Positions 12,011 to 21,980 of a DNA stretch of 64,000 nt are shown piece after piece. Position 1 is the stretch's first letter. Each line of letters starts with the position of its first letter. The notes below the pieces were generated by a model, which made no database searches, was not told the DNA's origin, and saw nothing but the letters and a program-made list of their open reading frames with translations. This DNA comes from Thereva unica (taxonomy: Eukaryota; Arthropoda; Insecta; Diptera; Therevidae), in the NCBI GenBank assembly GCA_949987705.1, contig OX465282.1, positions 42,186,039 to 42,250,038 on the forward strand, in the 5' to 3' direction. A program made the position numbers and the translations under genes.

Positions 12011-13251
12011 GAATTTAAATTAACAAAGCAAAAAATTGAGGGTTCTTGTAAATCTCACGCGATTTACAGTTATATTTTCAATTTTTGATGAAAAATGCGC
12101 CATTATTTTAATTAACTTTTTCATTAAAATTGAAATTTCTCGCTTTCTTTAAAATATTTTTTATTTTTTACTTTTCAGTACATTTTTTAGTTAATGAAAA
12201 GAATTTTTTTTAAAAAAATTTTTTAACCATTTATTTTATTTTCTACTTTTTAGTTTATTATATGTATTCCGCCATTTTATGATGGCAATTCTATTAGATT
12301 TAAAATTACGTCACACAGCTTACTGTATTCATTTGATACCCATGTCGTGGGCTCGGTGGAACATAATTGCAAAAACGGCCGCCATCTCGGAACCGTCTTC
12401 TTGATTTTTTTACAAAAAGGTCAGATTGCATTTAGTACTTATACATGATGAGTTGAACTGAAGTTGACCCAAGTCTAACTACACGTAAACGGTAGTCGAG
12501 TTGGGTTAAGGTTGACTGAACTCGACTCAGCTCTGCTACCTGGGTTTAGTTGAAATTATGCATACGGACATGAGTTCAGTATTTGAGTAGTTGAATTTAG
12601 TTGACAGCAGCATCTCTGTGTTTGTTTGTGATTTTTTGTAACGTGTATTGCTTCTTTATTATCAACTCACCCTTAACTCAACTATTCATCTCATCATTCA
12701 AACACATTAACCACCCGAACTACGAGTGTGTGCAAAATTCGAAGTTGATCGGTTATATTTTCTACTTTTTAGTCTATTATAAGCTTTCCGCAATTTAGTG
12801 TTGGCCGCCATTTTGAATTTGGAATGACGCCACATAGCTTATTGTGTTCTACCTGTCATATCCTTTCATTTGATACCCATGTCAGAGGGCCGCGGAGCAC
12901 AATTTCAAAAATCGGGCGCCATTTTGGAACCGCCATCTTGATATTTTTACAAAATGGCCAGATTGCATTGTCATTCAAACTAAACGTGTATGCAAAATTT
13001 CAGCTCTATCCGAAACCGGGAAGTGGGTCAAATTTAACTTCCAAGATTTGACGACAAACAGTGTAAGTTAAATAAATCGGGCACCATTTTGGAACCGCCA
13101 TCTTGATATTTTTACAAAATGGCCAGATTGCATTGTCATCCAAACTAAACGTGTATGCAAAATTTCAGCCCTATCCGAAACCGGGAAGTGGGTCAAATTT
13201 AACTTCCAAGATTTGACGACAAACAGTGTAAGTTAAATAAAAGAATTTAAA
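12011..13251 (+). repeat. Unit 8: left arm deleted; end of the array
   Basis: It has the same left-arm deletion and GGTTCTTG loop variant as unit 4, followed by right arm, full core (12231-12798), one full monomer and one short monomer (about 13073-13230). It ends AAGAATTT at about 13246 before unrelated sequence. The shared deletion indicates that a block carrying unit 4 or its parent was duplicated within the array. Confidence 0.82.
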
Positions 13252-14050
13252 AAACCTTACTGGTAATCTTGTGTCTTTACTCTCCTGGACTGCAAGAATT
13301 TGTTTTACTTCTACCGCAGACAATTATTAATTATATCTTTCTCGTCCTCCGAGAAAAATAATTTTTGATGCTTTCCCTACGGGTTTTCCAGAGCACACGA
13401 ATTTTCTCCTTCTTGTTTCTCTGTACCAAGTTTCGGAATGGATTGAAAAAAAAACTAAAACAGGAGCCCCAAAATGGGGTTAAATAGTGCGCTTCGCCTT
13501 AGTTTTTCGGGTGGCCAGACAGATGCTGGATATATCGAGCTGTCAAAATGAGTATGAAATTACCTACACTATTGGCATCATTTATGCAGTAGATCATATG
13601 CTGGGCAATCTTATCGTTTGTGAGAACTTCTTATGGGTATTCCTCAGGGTTAGTTTGTCGAACCTTGGAGCTTATAATGTCGACTTCCTTTGCAAAACCA
13701 TCATCTCCGCTTGATACAATCCCCAAATCAACGTTATCATTGTCGAAGGTATGTATCCTCATCAGAATTCTAATTATTTGTAAAACGAACAAAATATCTC
13801 AAGTTCCGTTCGCACTCACGCACCCGAATGTGAATAGTTTTCTTCGCAACCAAAAATAAGGCCGAAACTGATTAAAATTATAATTAAAACTTTTCCGGTA
13901 TTTTCAATTCAACTTCAATTAAAACAATTCTCAAAAAAACTCCAACCGCATCAAATCAATTCCGTTTTTTTTCTCTCCCAAAACAAAAATCGTCCTCTTC
14001 AAAAAAAAATTTCCTCGCCTCCTCGTTTAAAATTTTCCTGTTTCCGCAAA
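13252..14050. other. Unassigned intergenic sequence
   Basis: I see no conserved protein domain, repeat or RNA gene here. Open frames are short (under 80 codons) and have no recognisable motif. The end near 13990 is AT-rich with homopurine runs. It may be decayed transposon DNA, but I cannot name a family. Confidence 0.4.
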
Positions 14051-14872
14051 GGGTCATTCCAGCCATAATCGGCCGGAAAATGCACGACCGCCCAGAAAAT
14101 TAGTAAAAACATTTTTTTCATGTTTCTCGCGATAAAAAAACATGTACAAAACAATGCGTAATTATCATACAAAAAAGTTAGAAAATAGTGGTTTTGTAGC
14201 CTGATATCCACTCTTCCAGAAAATTGTCATATTACAATGTTTGACCTTGAACTTGAAAATTGTCATATTACAATGTTTGACCTTGAACTTTTTTCAATGA
14301 CAGCAAAAACAACAAAAAAAATCGGAAAAATTTCAAAAATTAATTTCTCAAAAACACCATCTTCGATTTGGCTGAAATTTTAACACAAAGTTCTTGAGTT
14401 TGCGAACTATCATCGTACAAATTTTCAGCGTGGGTTATTGAAACTATTTTAACATACTACATACTACATACAAAAAAACAAAATTTTGATTTAAAAAGTC
14501 AGTATGTTAAAATAGTTTCAATAACCCACGCTGAAAATTTGTACGATGATAGTTCGCAAACTCAAGAACTTTGTGTTAAAATTTCAGCCAAATCGAAGAT
14601 GGTGTTTTTGAGAAATTAATTTTTGAAATTTTTCCGATTTTTTTTGTTGTTTTTGCTGTCATTGAAAAAAGTTCAAGGTCAAACATTGTAATATGACAAT
14701 TTTCTGGAAGAGTGGATATCAGGCTACAAAACCACTATTTTCTAACTTTTTTGTATGATAATTACGCATTGTTTTGTACATGTTTTTTTATCGCGAGAAA
14801 CATGAAAAAAATGTTTTTACTAATTTTCTGGGCGGTCGTGCATTTTCCGGCCGATTATGGCTGGAATGACCC
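14051..14872. mobile_element. Foldback element, ~820 bp near-perfect palindrome
   Basis: The ends are GGGTCATTCCAGCC and its complement, and the arms match inward for nearly 400 bp to a short AT-rich loop around 14462-14500. CAAA on each side (14047-14050 and 14873-14876) fits a 4-bp target-site duplication. The left arm alone carries a 36-bp tandem duplication (GAAAATTGTCATATTACAAT and following bases, about 14219-14290). Mirrored open frames on the two strands are a consequence of the palindrome and not genes. No transposase is encoded, so a non-autonomous foldback or MITE-like element is the likely class. Confidence 0.8.
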
Positions 14873-15035
14873 CAAAGTGATTTTCTACAAATTCCCCATT
14901 AGAAAGTGATTTCAAAATAAATTTCCCAACCAAAATAAATGTTACAACCGACCGTTACATACCCTCGGGTCCACAAGGCCGACTCGTGAGGCAGTGAGGA
15001 GCCGAAAAAAACGGTCGCCGTAGGTCTAATATTTT

Positions 15036-15104
15036 TGGCGCCAATGTGGGACTCGACTCACGACCTGACAATAGGAGTCTCATGCTCTAGTGAGCTAGCC
15101 GAGC
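15036..15104 (-). pseudogene. tRNA-Lys-like relic (retroposed tRNA or SINE head)
   Basis: On the minus strand the sequence GCTCGGCTAGCTCACTAGAG... ends in ...TTGGCGCCA. A-box-like TAGCTCACTAGAG and B-box-like GAGTCGAGTCC are present, and it resembles eukaryotic tRNA-Lys(CUU) throughout. The anticodon stem no longer pairs, a few bases are lost in the D and T arms, and a CCA is present at the end. CCA is not normally gene-encoded in eukaryotes, which points to a reverse-transcribed tRNA or a tRNA-derived SINE rather than a working tRNA gene. Confidence 0.6.
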
Positions 15105-15649
15105 ATACATGAACTGCCGGGTAATAAAAAGGGCGGATGAAAAGCTAACTGTAATTTAGGCCCATAGTTGCAATCGTAATTTGCGATGGCCAGTCTGGAA
15201 AATCTCCCGGAGAAATATTTGGAGTTGCGAATAACAGGCGGAAGACAATACCACCTTGTCCCCCGACGGACATCCACAAGTCTCCAAACATTTACGTACA
15301 AACCCAGTTTGCTTTCGCTCCATCGGGCCAGTCTCCAGCAATACCACATTGCCTTTGACTCCCCCCCGGTGGAACGACAGCCAAACAGTCTGCTGAGAGA
15401 AATTCACCAGACTGACCGAAGAGGAAGAGACCAGTAACGAATACGCAGAGTTTATAATCTAACCTTGGATCACGATATTATGAGGTAGCGCTTACTATTC
15501 CGGGAAAAAAACGTAGCTAGAGTTAGTATACTCATAGTAATTTAACTTACAAAGTCGTTGTGGTTTATGTAATGATTAGGTCTTCTATAATGATGCCAAT
15601 AAAATAATGAAAAAAAATGAAGAATAATTATGTTATTTTTTCCTTCAGT
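15105..15649. other. Unassigned sequence between tRNA relic and MIF4G exon
   Basis: Open frames of about 80 codons exist on both strands around 15156-15437, but none shows a domain I recognise. From about 15440 the sequence is AT-rich; AATAAAATAATG near 15598 lies on the plus strand. The minus-strand exon at 15650 ends at a stop facing this region, so part of it could be that gene's 3' UTR. Confidence 0.35.
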
Positions 15650-16228
15650 TTAATCTAAATTTTCTCGGAAGACAAGATTACGTACGGCAGACATGAATAA
15701 CGCAACCCCTCTCAGCCTACGACCGTTCGGTTGGTACTGTCTAATTAGACCCCGCTGATAGGCCAACATTAATCTAAATAGACTTCTAAAAACGCTACGC
15801 TTCTTGGGATTCGAATCCAGCAGACCATACAATTTAGCTCCCGTAATACATAATGCCGGTTCTGCAACGCATCGGTTGAAGATAAGCTCCATAGCTTGGC
15901 TTAATACGAAAGGACTATTCTTAAAATCTTCAAAGATAATTAACACCCTCGATGCAATTGAATCGAAAAAAACTGGATTTTCCGTCAAACAATCTAACAC
16001 GTTCGAAAGATAGCGCAACGCAGCGCCCTCGTCCGGTGTTTGTGAAGGTGAAAGATGTTTAGCCTTAGGAAAGACATGGCCGCGAGTCAACGGTAAGCAG
16101 TAGTCCAATATAGGAACAAACTCTTTCGCGAGTGGAGATAGAGTCGAGATAAAATGTGGTCTCCGAAGCACCCTATGAACGATGGGCAGGCCATAATAGG
16201 TGCGTCCGCACGTATCGTCCATGATTGC
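15650..16228 (-). CDS. Paip1/CTIF-like MIF4G domain exon
   Basis: On the minus strand an open frame from ATG at 16222 gives about 190 residues ending in a stop. The middle part has the amphipathic helix pattern of an MIF4G domain. LTENPVFFDSIASRVL is followed by a SQAMELIFNRCVAEPALCIT stretch and GAKLYGLL, close to the pattern in poly(A)-binding-protein-interacting protein 1 and CTIF, which bind translation initiation factors. Upstream, TGCTAATATCTCAG is a good branch-point and 3' splice site, so the exon probably starts at 16228. It is short for a whole Paip1-type protein. Either upstream exons lie further right beyond the copia/gypsy nest, or this is an isolated or duplicated fragment. Function is inferred from the fold only; the gene is not named. 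Confidence 0.55.
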   Translation of the reverse strand, partial: AIMDDTCGRTYYGLPIVHRVLRRPHFISTLSPLAKEFVPILDYCLPLTRGHVFPKAKHLSPSQTPDEGAALRYLSNVLDCLTENPVFFDSIASRVLIIFEDFKNSPFVLSQAMELIFNRCVAEPALCITGAKLYGLLDSNPKKRSVFRSLFRLMLAYQRGLIRQYQPNGRRLRGVALFMSAVRNLVFRENLD

Positions 16229-17861
16229 CTGAGATATTAGCACAATCGATCTACGTTGTTATAACTAACCCGCAAAGGAAGTTCGAAGAAAGAAAGTTTT
16301 GTGCGAAAATAGATTTCCAAAAATTAGTACTTACGAGCACAAAAATTTAACGGACAAAATAGTTGTTGTTGTTGGTTAGTTTATTTCCAAAATTTTCCCG
16401 GATGGCTAAAACAAAAATTACCCCCTCCCCCCACCCGATATAATCCAAACAAAATCAACGATACCCAATAGTGTAGTGTAAATATTGATGTAAATTCAAA
16501 AGCAAAAACTTCCCCCGGATACAATCACAACCAACCAAGTAAGCGAAAGGTCGCAGCAAATAGTCACAGTATCAGTTACTGATTTTGAGGCCCAAAAAAA
16601 AATCCATTTCACTAGCTAATAGTTTCACTAAGTACGTTACTTTCACTGTAATCCGGCTCGAAGGACCAGAAAAATGTGCCGGACGATCTTGAAAAAAAAC
16701 TTGATTTTTGCCACACGGGATGATAAATAATAAAATGTATTGGTTTATAATATACACTATGAATAATTCTCTTTATTTCACTAGTTTATAAAAATTAATA
16801 GCCTAAACTTGCTACTACATATTTAATCACAAATTCAAATTACATATAGAACCTTTATTTAATTAGACAATTGATATTTTTAATGTTTGGTGAAAGCGCG
16901 TCCGATCGAAACTGCATCACTCTCCGCTCCAGTAATAAGAAGGAAGTGCCCGAAGAAAAAGTTCAATTGGTTGATAAAGCTGCTCCGTTACGATGATACG
17001 ATTTTTAGCTTTTTCAAAAAAAAAAAAGCTTATACAGAGGCTCTGTCCGTCTGTCCGTCTGAAGCCTACTTTCATCTCTGAAAGTACTGCAGATACTGAC
17101 TTGGGAAATATCTCAAAATGTAGCTCTTGGTCAAAAGACCAAAAACTGAGAAAATGGTCTGGAAATTTCAACCAGAAGTATATTTAAACAACAAAAAAGA
17201 GCCTTTAAAGAAAATATTGTGACTAATTTTTGTGTTCTAAGGCTTATAACTTCTTAATTATTCATTTTACCACAAAATTTCTAAGTAATAAATTGTAGAT
17301 TATTTAATTCTAAACAAAAAGTGTCCTTGCAAATTTCCGGTAAGATGTGCCGTTTCGGAGATATAGTGGAAAACCCATTTGCATACGTTCTCCAAGATGG
17401 CGGCCAAATGGGGGGGGGGGTTAGAATCCCGAAAACTCAAACTTAAGCTCACCCTGACCCCCCCCCCCTACACATCCCAAAAATAAAACCTTGTCCTGCA
17501 TTTTTGCAATGGTAAAGTACCATTTCCATGGACTATAAAGGGCTAGAGAAACTCCCTCATCCGTGGGGCTGCGAGTTCGATCCTTCGGCTCGCGCTGCTT
17601 TTTTTTCGTCATAATAATTTTTTTTAATCTCCTTCGGGGATTTTGTTTCATATGAAACAAGTTTTTGACATGAATACGTCTCTAACTTTGCTTCCAGAAC
17701 AAAAACCGATGATAACGAAATTATGGCATATAGTTTTTATTTGCAGCTCAAAAACTATTGTTTATATTGAATAAAGAAATATACCATGACGTGTGTGAAG
17801 AATCAAAGAATTTTATTGTTTACATTTGATTTCCTTTTTTTTTAAGCTATGATGATTATAT
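16229..17861. other. Unassigned AT-rich sequence, possible intron
   Basis: There is no recognisable gene. Features seen: GTTGTTGTTGG at about 16364; a stretch with CTGTCCGTCTGTCCGTCTG near 17043; a run of 10 or more G near 17409 and a run of C near 17460; and a B-box-like GAGTTCGATCC near 17572 that could belong to a decayed tRNA-derived SINE, although I see no convincing A box. Part of it may be the intron upstream of the minus-strand MIF4G exon. Confidence 0.4.
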
Positions 17862-18338
17862 TGTAGTGTTTGTTAAATACTTTGTTAAGTTTTAGATTAC
17901 GCAGTCTCACAACTTATAACCTACATAAGCCTTTAACAAAAACTTTTCAAGATTAATTATATATAGCGTTGGTCAGTGTGATACTTAGGAATCTCCATGG
18001 CCAAACTAGGGTGCGGTAAGCCGAATTTTTAACAATAAGACATGTATGTTTAAGAAAATAATACACCTAATTCTGTTGTGCAAAGTGCACCACATTAGAT
18101 TTTCCTCCAATCCAAAGAAATATGTTTAGATTCGTTTTCTATAGTGTTTACATGTGTGATGTGCTTTTTTTTGCAATTTGACACATTCGAATTATTGGCC
18201 TCGATTCCCAGATCCGGCGGCTTGGAAGTGAGTGCGGATCAATCTCCACTTAATATATTGTCATCCAATCTGAAGTGTTATTCAACAGAAAGAATACCAT
18301 GAAAAAGCGTAATTAGTGGCTAGTCTCTAGGCACAACA
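17862..18338 (-). repeat. Putative copia 3' LTR
   Basis: On the minus strand the copia coding remnant is followed by ACTAGTGGGA, a short polypurine tract, and then TGTTGTGCC, a typical copia LTR start. The proposed outer end is the TGTAGTG at 17862 (plus strand), giving TG...CA termini and 477 bp. No second LTR remains on the other side to confirm the boundaries, so the outer end is a guess. Confidence 0.4.
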
Positions 18339-19374
18339 TCCCACTAGTTTTCTTTTTACATTGCGTTGGAACTTGATATTGGAAGTTGCAATAAATGCGA
18401 ATCCGTTACCAGAGAAATTGATGGTTTTTATTTTACTTGACACTGAACAGTGTTCATCAGTGAACTTTTTCATTTCTTTATTAAGAAATTCTCCTCCATT
18501 ATCTGTGTAGAGTGTTTTCAATTTTTCGCCTGTTTGACGTTCTGCCCAGCTAACGTAATATAAAAAAAACATTGTGGAAATCCAATTTTTGTTTAATACA
18601 AAAGGTTGCACAATGACGGCTATAGTCGTCGATGATCACCGCCATGCATCGATCTCCGTCGTCGCTCGGTGGAAACGGTCCACACAAATCTGCATATACT
18701 ACTTCGAGGGGCTTGGTAGTTGTTGCAGGTCTCTTCTTGAATCGTGGCTTAGTGAGTTTATTTTCGACGCACACTTCACAGTCCTTTATTAACTTAACGT
18801 TAAGTTCAGGGAAGTCTTTGCTTATCAAGGACAGTTTTTTATTTCCTACGTGACCCAATCTTGAATGCCAGTCGTTATCGTCCTTCGGAGTCTTAGCAGT
18901 GGTGATGTATGCAACGAACAGACCACTTGTGACTTCAAGTGATGGAACTTGCAGGGTTAATTTGTCATTTTTGTAAATCGACCATCCATTTTTGTCTATT
19001 GTTTGAGTATATCCATCGATGTGTAGTTGTGGTATGGAAATTAGGTTATCCCCATCCGGTACATATAGGCCGTTAAGTGACAGCTTACCCGAAATGGTGT
19101 TAATTTCGAATGAGCCACTATGTTGTGACTTAACCTTGTGATTTCCAAATACATGAATCATAATGGGAGTTTTAAGTCGAAATAATTTAGTAAATGAAGA
19201 TTTATCGTTGCAATAGTGGTGGAAAGCGGCGCTATCCAATATCCAACCACTTGTTTTACCGTGTACTGCCATCAGGGCGTTTGCTTGGTGGTCATCTTCA
19301 TTTCTATTCTTGCTGGTCGGCTTAGATGTATTTTGTCGATTTTTAAGGCGATAACACTCGTTTCTGTTGTGATT
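18339..19374 (-). pseudogene. Broken copia pol: protease and integrase
   Basis: Minus-strand remnant of a Ty1/copia polyprotein. Reading from 19374 downward there is the second half of a zinc knuckle (HNRNEC), then an aspartic protease start with DSAA, a GAG-pre-integrase zinc site (HSRLGH ... CEVC) and the integrase core (ADLCGPF, then TDNGGEF near 18510). A frame break separates the integrase parts near 18560. Reverse transcriptase and RNase H are missing, since the integrase runs almost directly into the putative LTR. The gag half of the same element lies at 33651-34197, displaced by the gypsy insertion. Confidence 0.8.
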
Positions 19375-19643
19375 TGTAGTAAACGGTACTATATTATACG
19401 TTTACTGTAGTAAACTGTACTATTTAATTAAGACACGTTTTTGTTATATAAATGTATGTTATTTATTAACACTTTATATAGTTATTATATATTATTATTA
19501 CACGTCGTTTAATTAGATATCTAAAATCTATATATATATATATTTATATGTCACTGTTGTTTAGTTATTTTATTAACACGCGGACTGCGGCTTTAAACTT
19601 GTTTTGTGTCGATGGACGGGTCGCAAGAGAGAGAGTGCCAAAA
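19375..19643 (-). repeat. Gypsy 3' LTR, truncated inside
   Basis: It matches the 5' LTR from TGTAGTAAACGG to GTGCCAAAA at about 19643 and then passes straight into pol. The last ~170 bp of LTR present on the other side, plus the polypurine tract, are missing. Short shared sequence at the joint (TTTTGGCAC on the minus strand) suggests a microhomology-mediated deletion. Confidence 0.8.
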
Positions 19644-20330
19644 TGTTACCGCTTTAGACGGCTTAGCTTCGATGTCGTGGTCGCAACCGAAGGCTGGCTT
19701 TAGCCTGTCAATGGATATTGACTTGGTTGTGCCGTTCAATTTGACAACGAAGTGTTTTCGTAATCGTTTGATTACTTCATATGGGCCCTCATATGGAGGT
19801 TCGAAAGGTTTTCGAACTCTGTCGACTCGTATGAAGACGTAGTCGGCGTTCTCCAGGGCTTCTGGCACGTAGACATCCTTTTGGACGGGTTGCCGAGGAT
19901 GTATTGCCTTAATTTTCTGCATGTAAGAATGAAGGCGAGAGAGGAATTCTGATTCTTCAATTGGATTCTCATCCGTTGGGATAGAAATCGAATTGGGAAG
20001 TCTCAGATTCTGACCGTATACGAGCTCGGCTGGTGAGCATTGTAAGTCGGTCTTAATTGCCGTGCGTATGCCTAACATGACAAAGGACAAGTCTTCACTC
20101 CAATGAGTAGTGTTGTCCCTTGCCATTAAGGCTGCTTTAAGTTGCCTGCGGAACCGTTCAACCATCCCGTTTGCCTGAGGATGGTAGGCGGTAGTCCGAA
20201 TTCGATGAGTGCCGAGTAATTTGGCAACTTCATTGAACAGTTTCGATTCGAACTGCGTACCTTGATCGGTTGTGATCTCAAGAGGTACGCCGAAACGTGG
20301 GACAAATTCAGTGACGAATTTTCTTGCCAC
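19593..20330 (-). pseudogene. Gypsy integrase core and C-terminal part
   Basis: Minus-strand frame of about 245 codons, with the integrase core motif TTDQGTQFES (second catalytic Asp), the YHPQANGMVERF segment carrying the catalytic Glu, and a chromatin/DNA-binding C-terminal region ending PPYEGPYEVIKR...DRLKPAF, typical of CsRn1/mag-type gypsy pol. The last ~15 codons are read from LTR sequence because of the deletion at 19643. The N-terminal half of integrase is in another frame at 20467-20805, so at least one frame break lies between them. Confidence 0.85.
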
Positions 20331-20466
20331 TATTGAAGCTGAGATATCCCGAATTGGGTATGCTTCAGGTCATCGCGTGAATCTATCGACTATCGTTAAG
20401 ATATAAGAGTATCCACGAGATGGGGGTAGTGGTCCCACTATATCCATATGGATATGGTCAAATCTA

Positions 20467-20805
20467 TTACATATTTGGAAGTTTGAAAGCCTCCAATGGA
20501 GATTTGGTATGCCGTGAAACTTTGGACTTTTGGCAACCTAGGCATGATCGAGACCACTCATTGCAGTCTTTATTGATCGATGGCCAGATGTATTTCTTGG
20601 TAACGGCTCGTCTTGTAGCACGAATACCAGGATGAGAGGGACTATGTTCGGAGTTGAACGCTAGTCTGCGTAAGGAAGTGGGTATGTAAGGCCTTGGAAT
20701 GCCTGTACTAGCTTCACACCACACTTGATGGGCGGTAAATGGTATTGGCGTGAGAACTAGTTTTACCCGTGAGCCGTTGCTGGGGTGCTCTTGTAGAGAT
20801 TTCAA
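20467..20805 (-). pseudogene. Gypsy integrase zinc-binding N-terminus
   Basis: Minus-strand frame with the HHCC zinc-finger layout of retroviral-type integrases: HSPSHPGIRATRR followed by YIWPSINKDC and CLGCQKSK. Stops separate it from the RNase H frame (20881 and up) and from the integrase core (20330 and down), so the polyprotein is no longer continuous. Confidence 0.8.
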
Positions 20806-20880
20806 CTCTGTGTCACCTTGTTGAGCCTGAGCGAGTGTAGGCAGGTCGAAGGTGACCGAGTCGACGTTGTCGGTTGCTAG

Positions 20881-21980
20881 TCAGCGTGACAAGTAGTCTG
20901 CGACAACGTTTTGTTTACCCGACACATGTCTGATGTCTGTGGTAAACTGAGAGATTAGACCCAAGTGTCTGGTCTGTCGAGGGGATCGTTCGGTCTTTGT
21001 GTGAAGGGCGCGAACCTGTGGTTTGTGATCAGTATATACCACGAAATTGCGTCCTTCAACGAAGTAACGGAAGTGTTTGATCGCTGCATAGATTGCGAGA
21101 AGTTCGCGATCGAATGCAGAGTACTTCCGTTCTGTTGGTGACAGCTTTTTGGAATAAAAAGCTAGTGGTTGCCACCGATGACCGTTGAATTGTTCCAAAA
21201 CGCCTCCGATTGCATAATCAGAGGCGTCAGTCGTAAGACTGTATTTTGCATCCTCGTTTGGATGGTTCAGCAGAGTTACTTCAGCCATCGAGGTTTTCAC
21301 CTTGAGGAATGCCGCCTGACATTCTGCTGGCCAGTCAAAAACTTTATTGGCACGTGAGCGGTTGAGAAGGTCTCTCAAATGCTCGTTTATAGGCACCAAC
21401 TGTTCAGCCAATTTTGGGATAAATCGGTGATAAAAATTCACCATTCCCAAAAACTTCTGGATCGATTTGACAGAAGTTGGAGGTGCGAGATCAACGATAG
21501 CCTGAACCCGATCGGAGGATGGAAGTATTCCATCCTTTGTGATGCGGTGGCTTAGAAACTTAATCTCTGTTGCACCGAAAACGCATTTCTCTAGCTTAAT
21601 GGTTAAACCGAAGCTATCGAGGCGTTTGAAGAGCTCTTCAAGGTGAACGATATGCTCATCCTCGGTTTTACTGGCGATAAGTATATCGTCCAAGTATACA
21701 TAAACGAAGTCGAGATCTCTCGTAACTTCATTTATGAACCTTTGAAAGGTTTTGCTGCATTTCGTAAGCCGAATGGCATACGTGTAAACTCATATAGCCC
21801 GAATGGCGTAATGAGTGCAGTCTTATACACGTCTTCTGGGGCGATTGGTATGTGATGATATGCACGTACCAAGTCAACCTTCGAAAAAATTGTAGAAATT
21901 CTATATATGCGGGATCGGATATCTATCCGGCACAGTGACAGCATTAAGGCGACGGTAGTCGCCGCATGGCCTCCAATCAT
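20881..21980 (-). pseudogene. Gypsy reverse transcriptase and RNase H
   Basis: Two overlapping minus-strand pieces. The first (21980-21732) carries [14 protein letters not shown] and the [15 protein letters not shown] palm and finger motifs. The second starts at the catalytic motif YLDDILIAS (about 21690) and continues through the connection domain (FLGMVNFYHRFIP) into RNase H, with TTDASDYAIGGVL, FDRELLAIYAAI and VYTDHKP supplying the acidic residues. A frame break lies near 21730 and another near 21905. RT motifs are otherwise well preserved, so decay is moderate. Confidence 0.88.

Larger units (their letters stand above)
1..13251 (+). repeat. Array of composite palindrome-core-satellite units
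   Basis: About eight units of one composite repeat lie mostly head to tail. In order, a unit is a ~390-bp palindrome starting AAATAAATGGTT, a ~560-bp core, and two to seven 269-bp monomers with shortened ones among them, ending GTTAAATAAAAGAATTT. The next palindrome follows directly after a short A-run. The 269-bp period is read from the recurrence of TTTGACGACAAACAGTG (for example 2170 and 2439). The array breaks into unrelated sequence at 13251. No transposase or other enzyme domain is present, so mobility would have to be non-autonomous. I cannot assign it to a named superfamily. Confidence 0.9.

Noticed and set aside
18..13051. Dozens of repeated 65-, 75- and 90-codon open frames with near-identical translations
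   Set aside because: They are read from the 269-bp monomer and the core. The period is not a multiple of three, frames exist on both strands, many need TTG starts, and the sequence varies without codon-position bias. I treat them as by-products of the satellite.
1..13251. Regularly spaced repeats that could suggest a CRISPR array
   Set aside because: The 269-bp units are contiguous tandem satellite without short repeats and unique spacers, and the window is eukaryotic.
14712..14909. 65-codon frame in the foldback arm, mirrored on the minus strand at 13999-14211
   Set aside because: Both arise from the palindrome; no domain and no gene-like context.
17540..17600. Possible tRNA or SINE because of a B-box-like GAGTTCGATCC
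   Set aside because: No convincing A box or cloverleaf; noted only in the description of the region.
19375..19643. Treating the 19375 repeat as a solo LTR of another element
   Set aside because: It runs directly into the matching pol and pairs with the 24544/33650 LTR, so it is the truncated 3' LTR of the same gypsy element.
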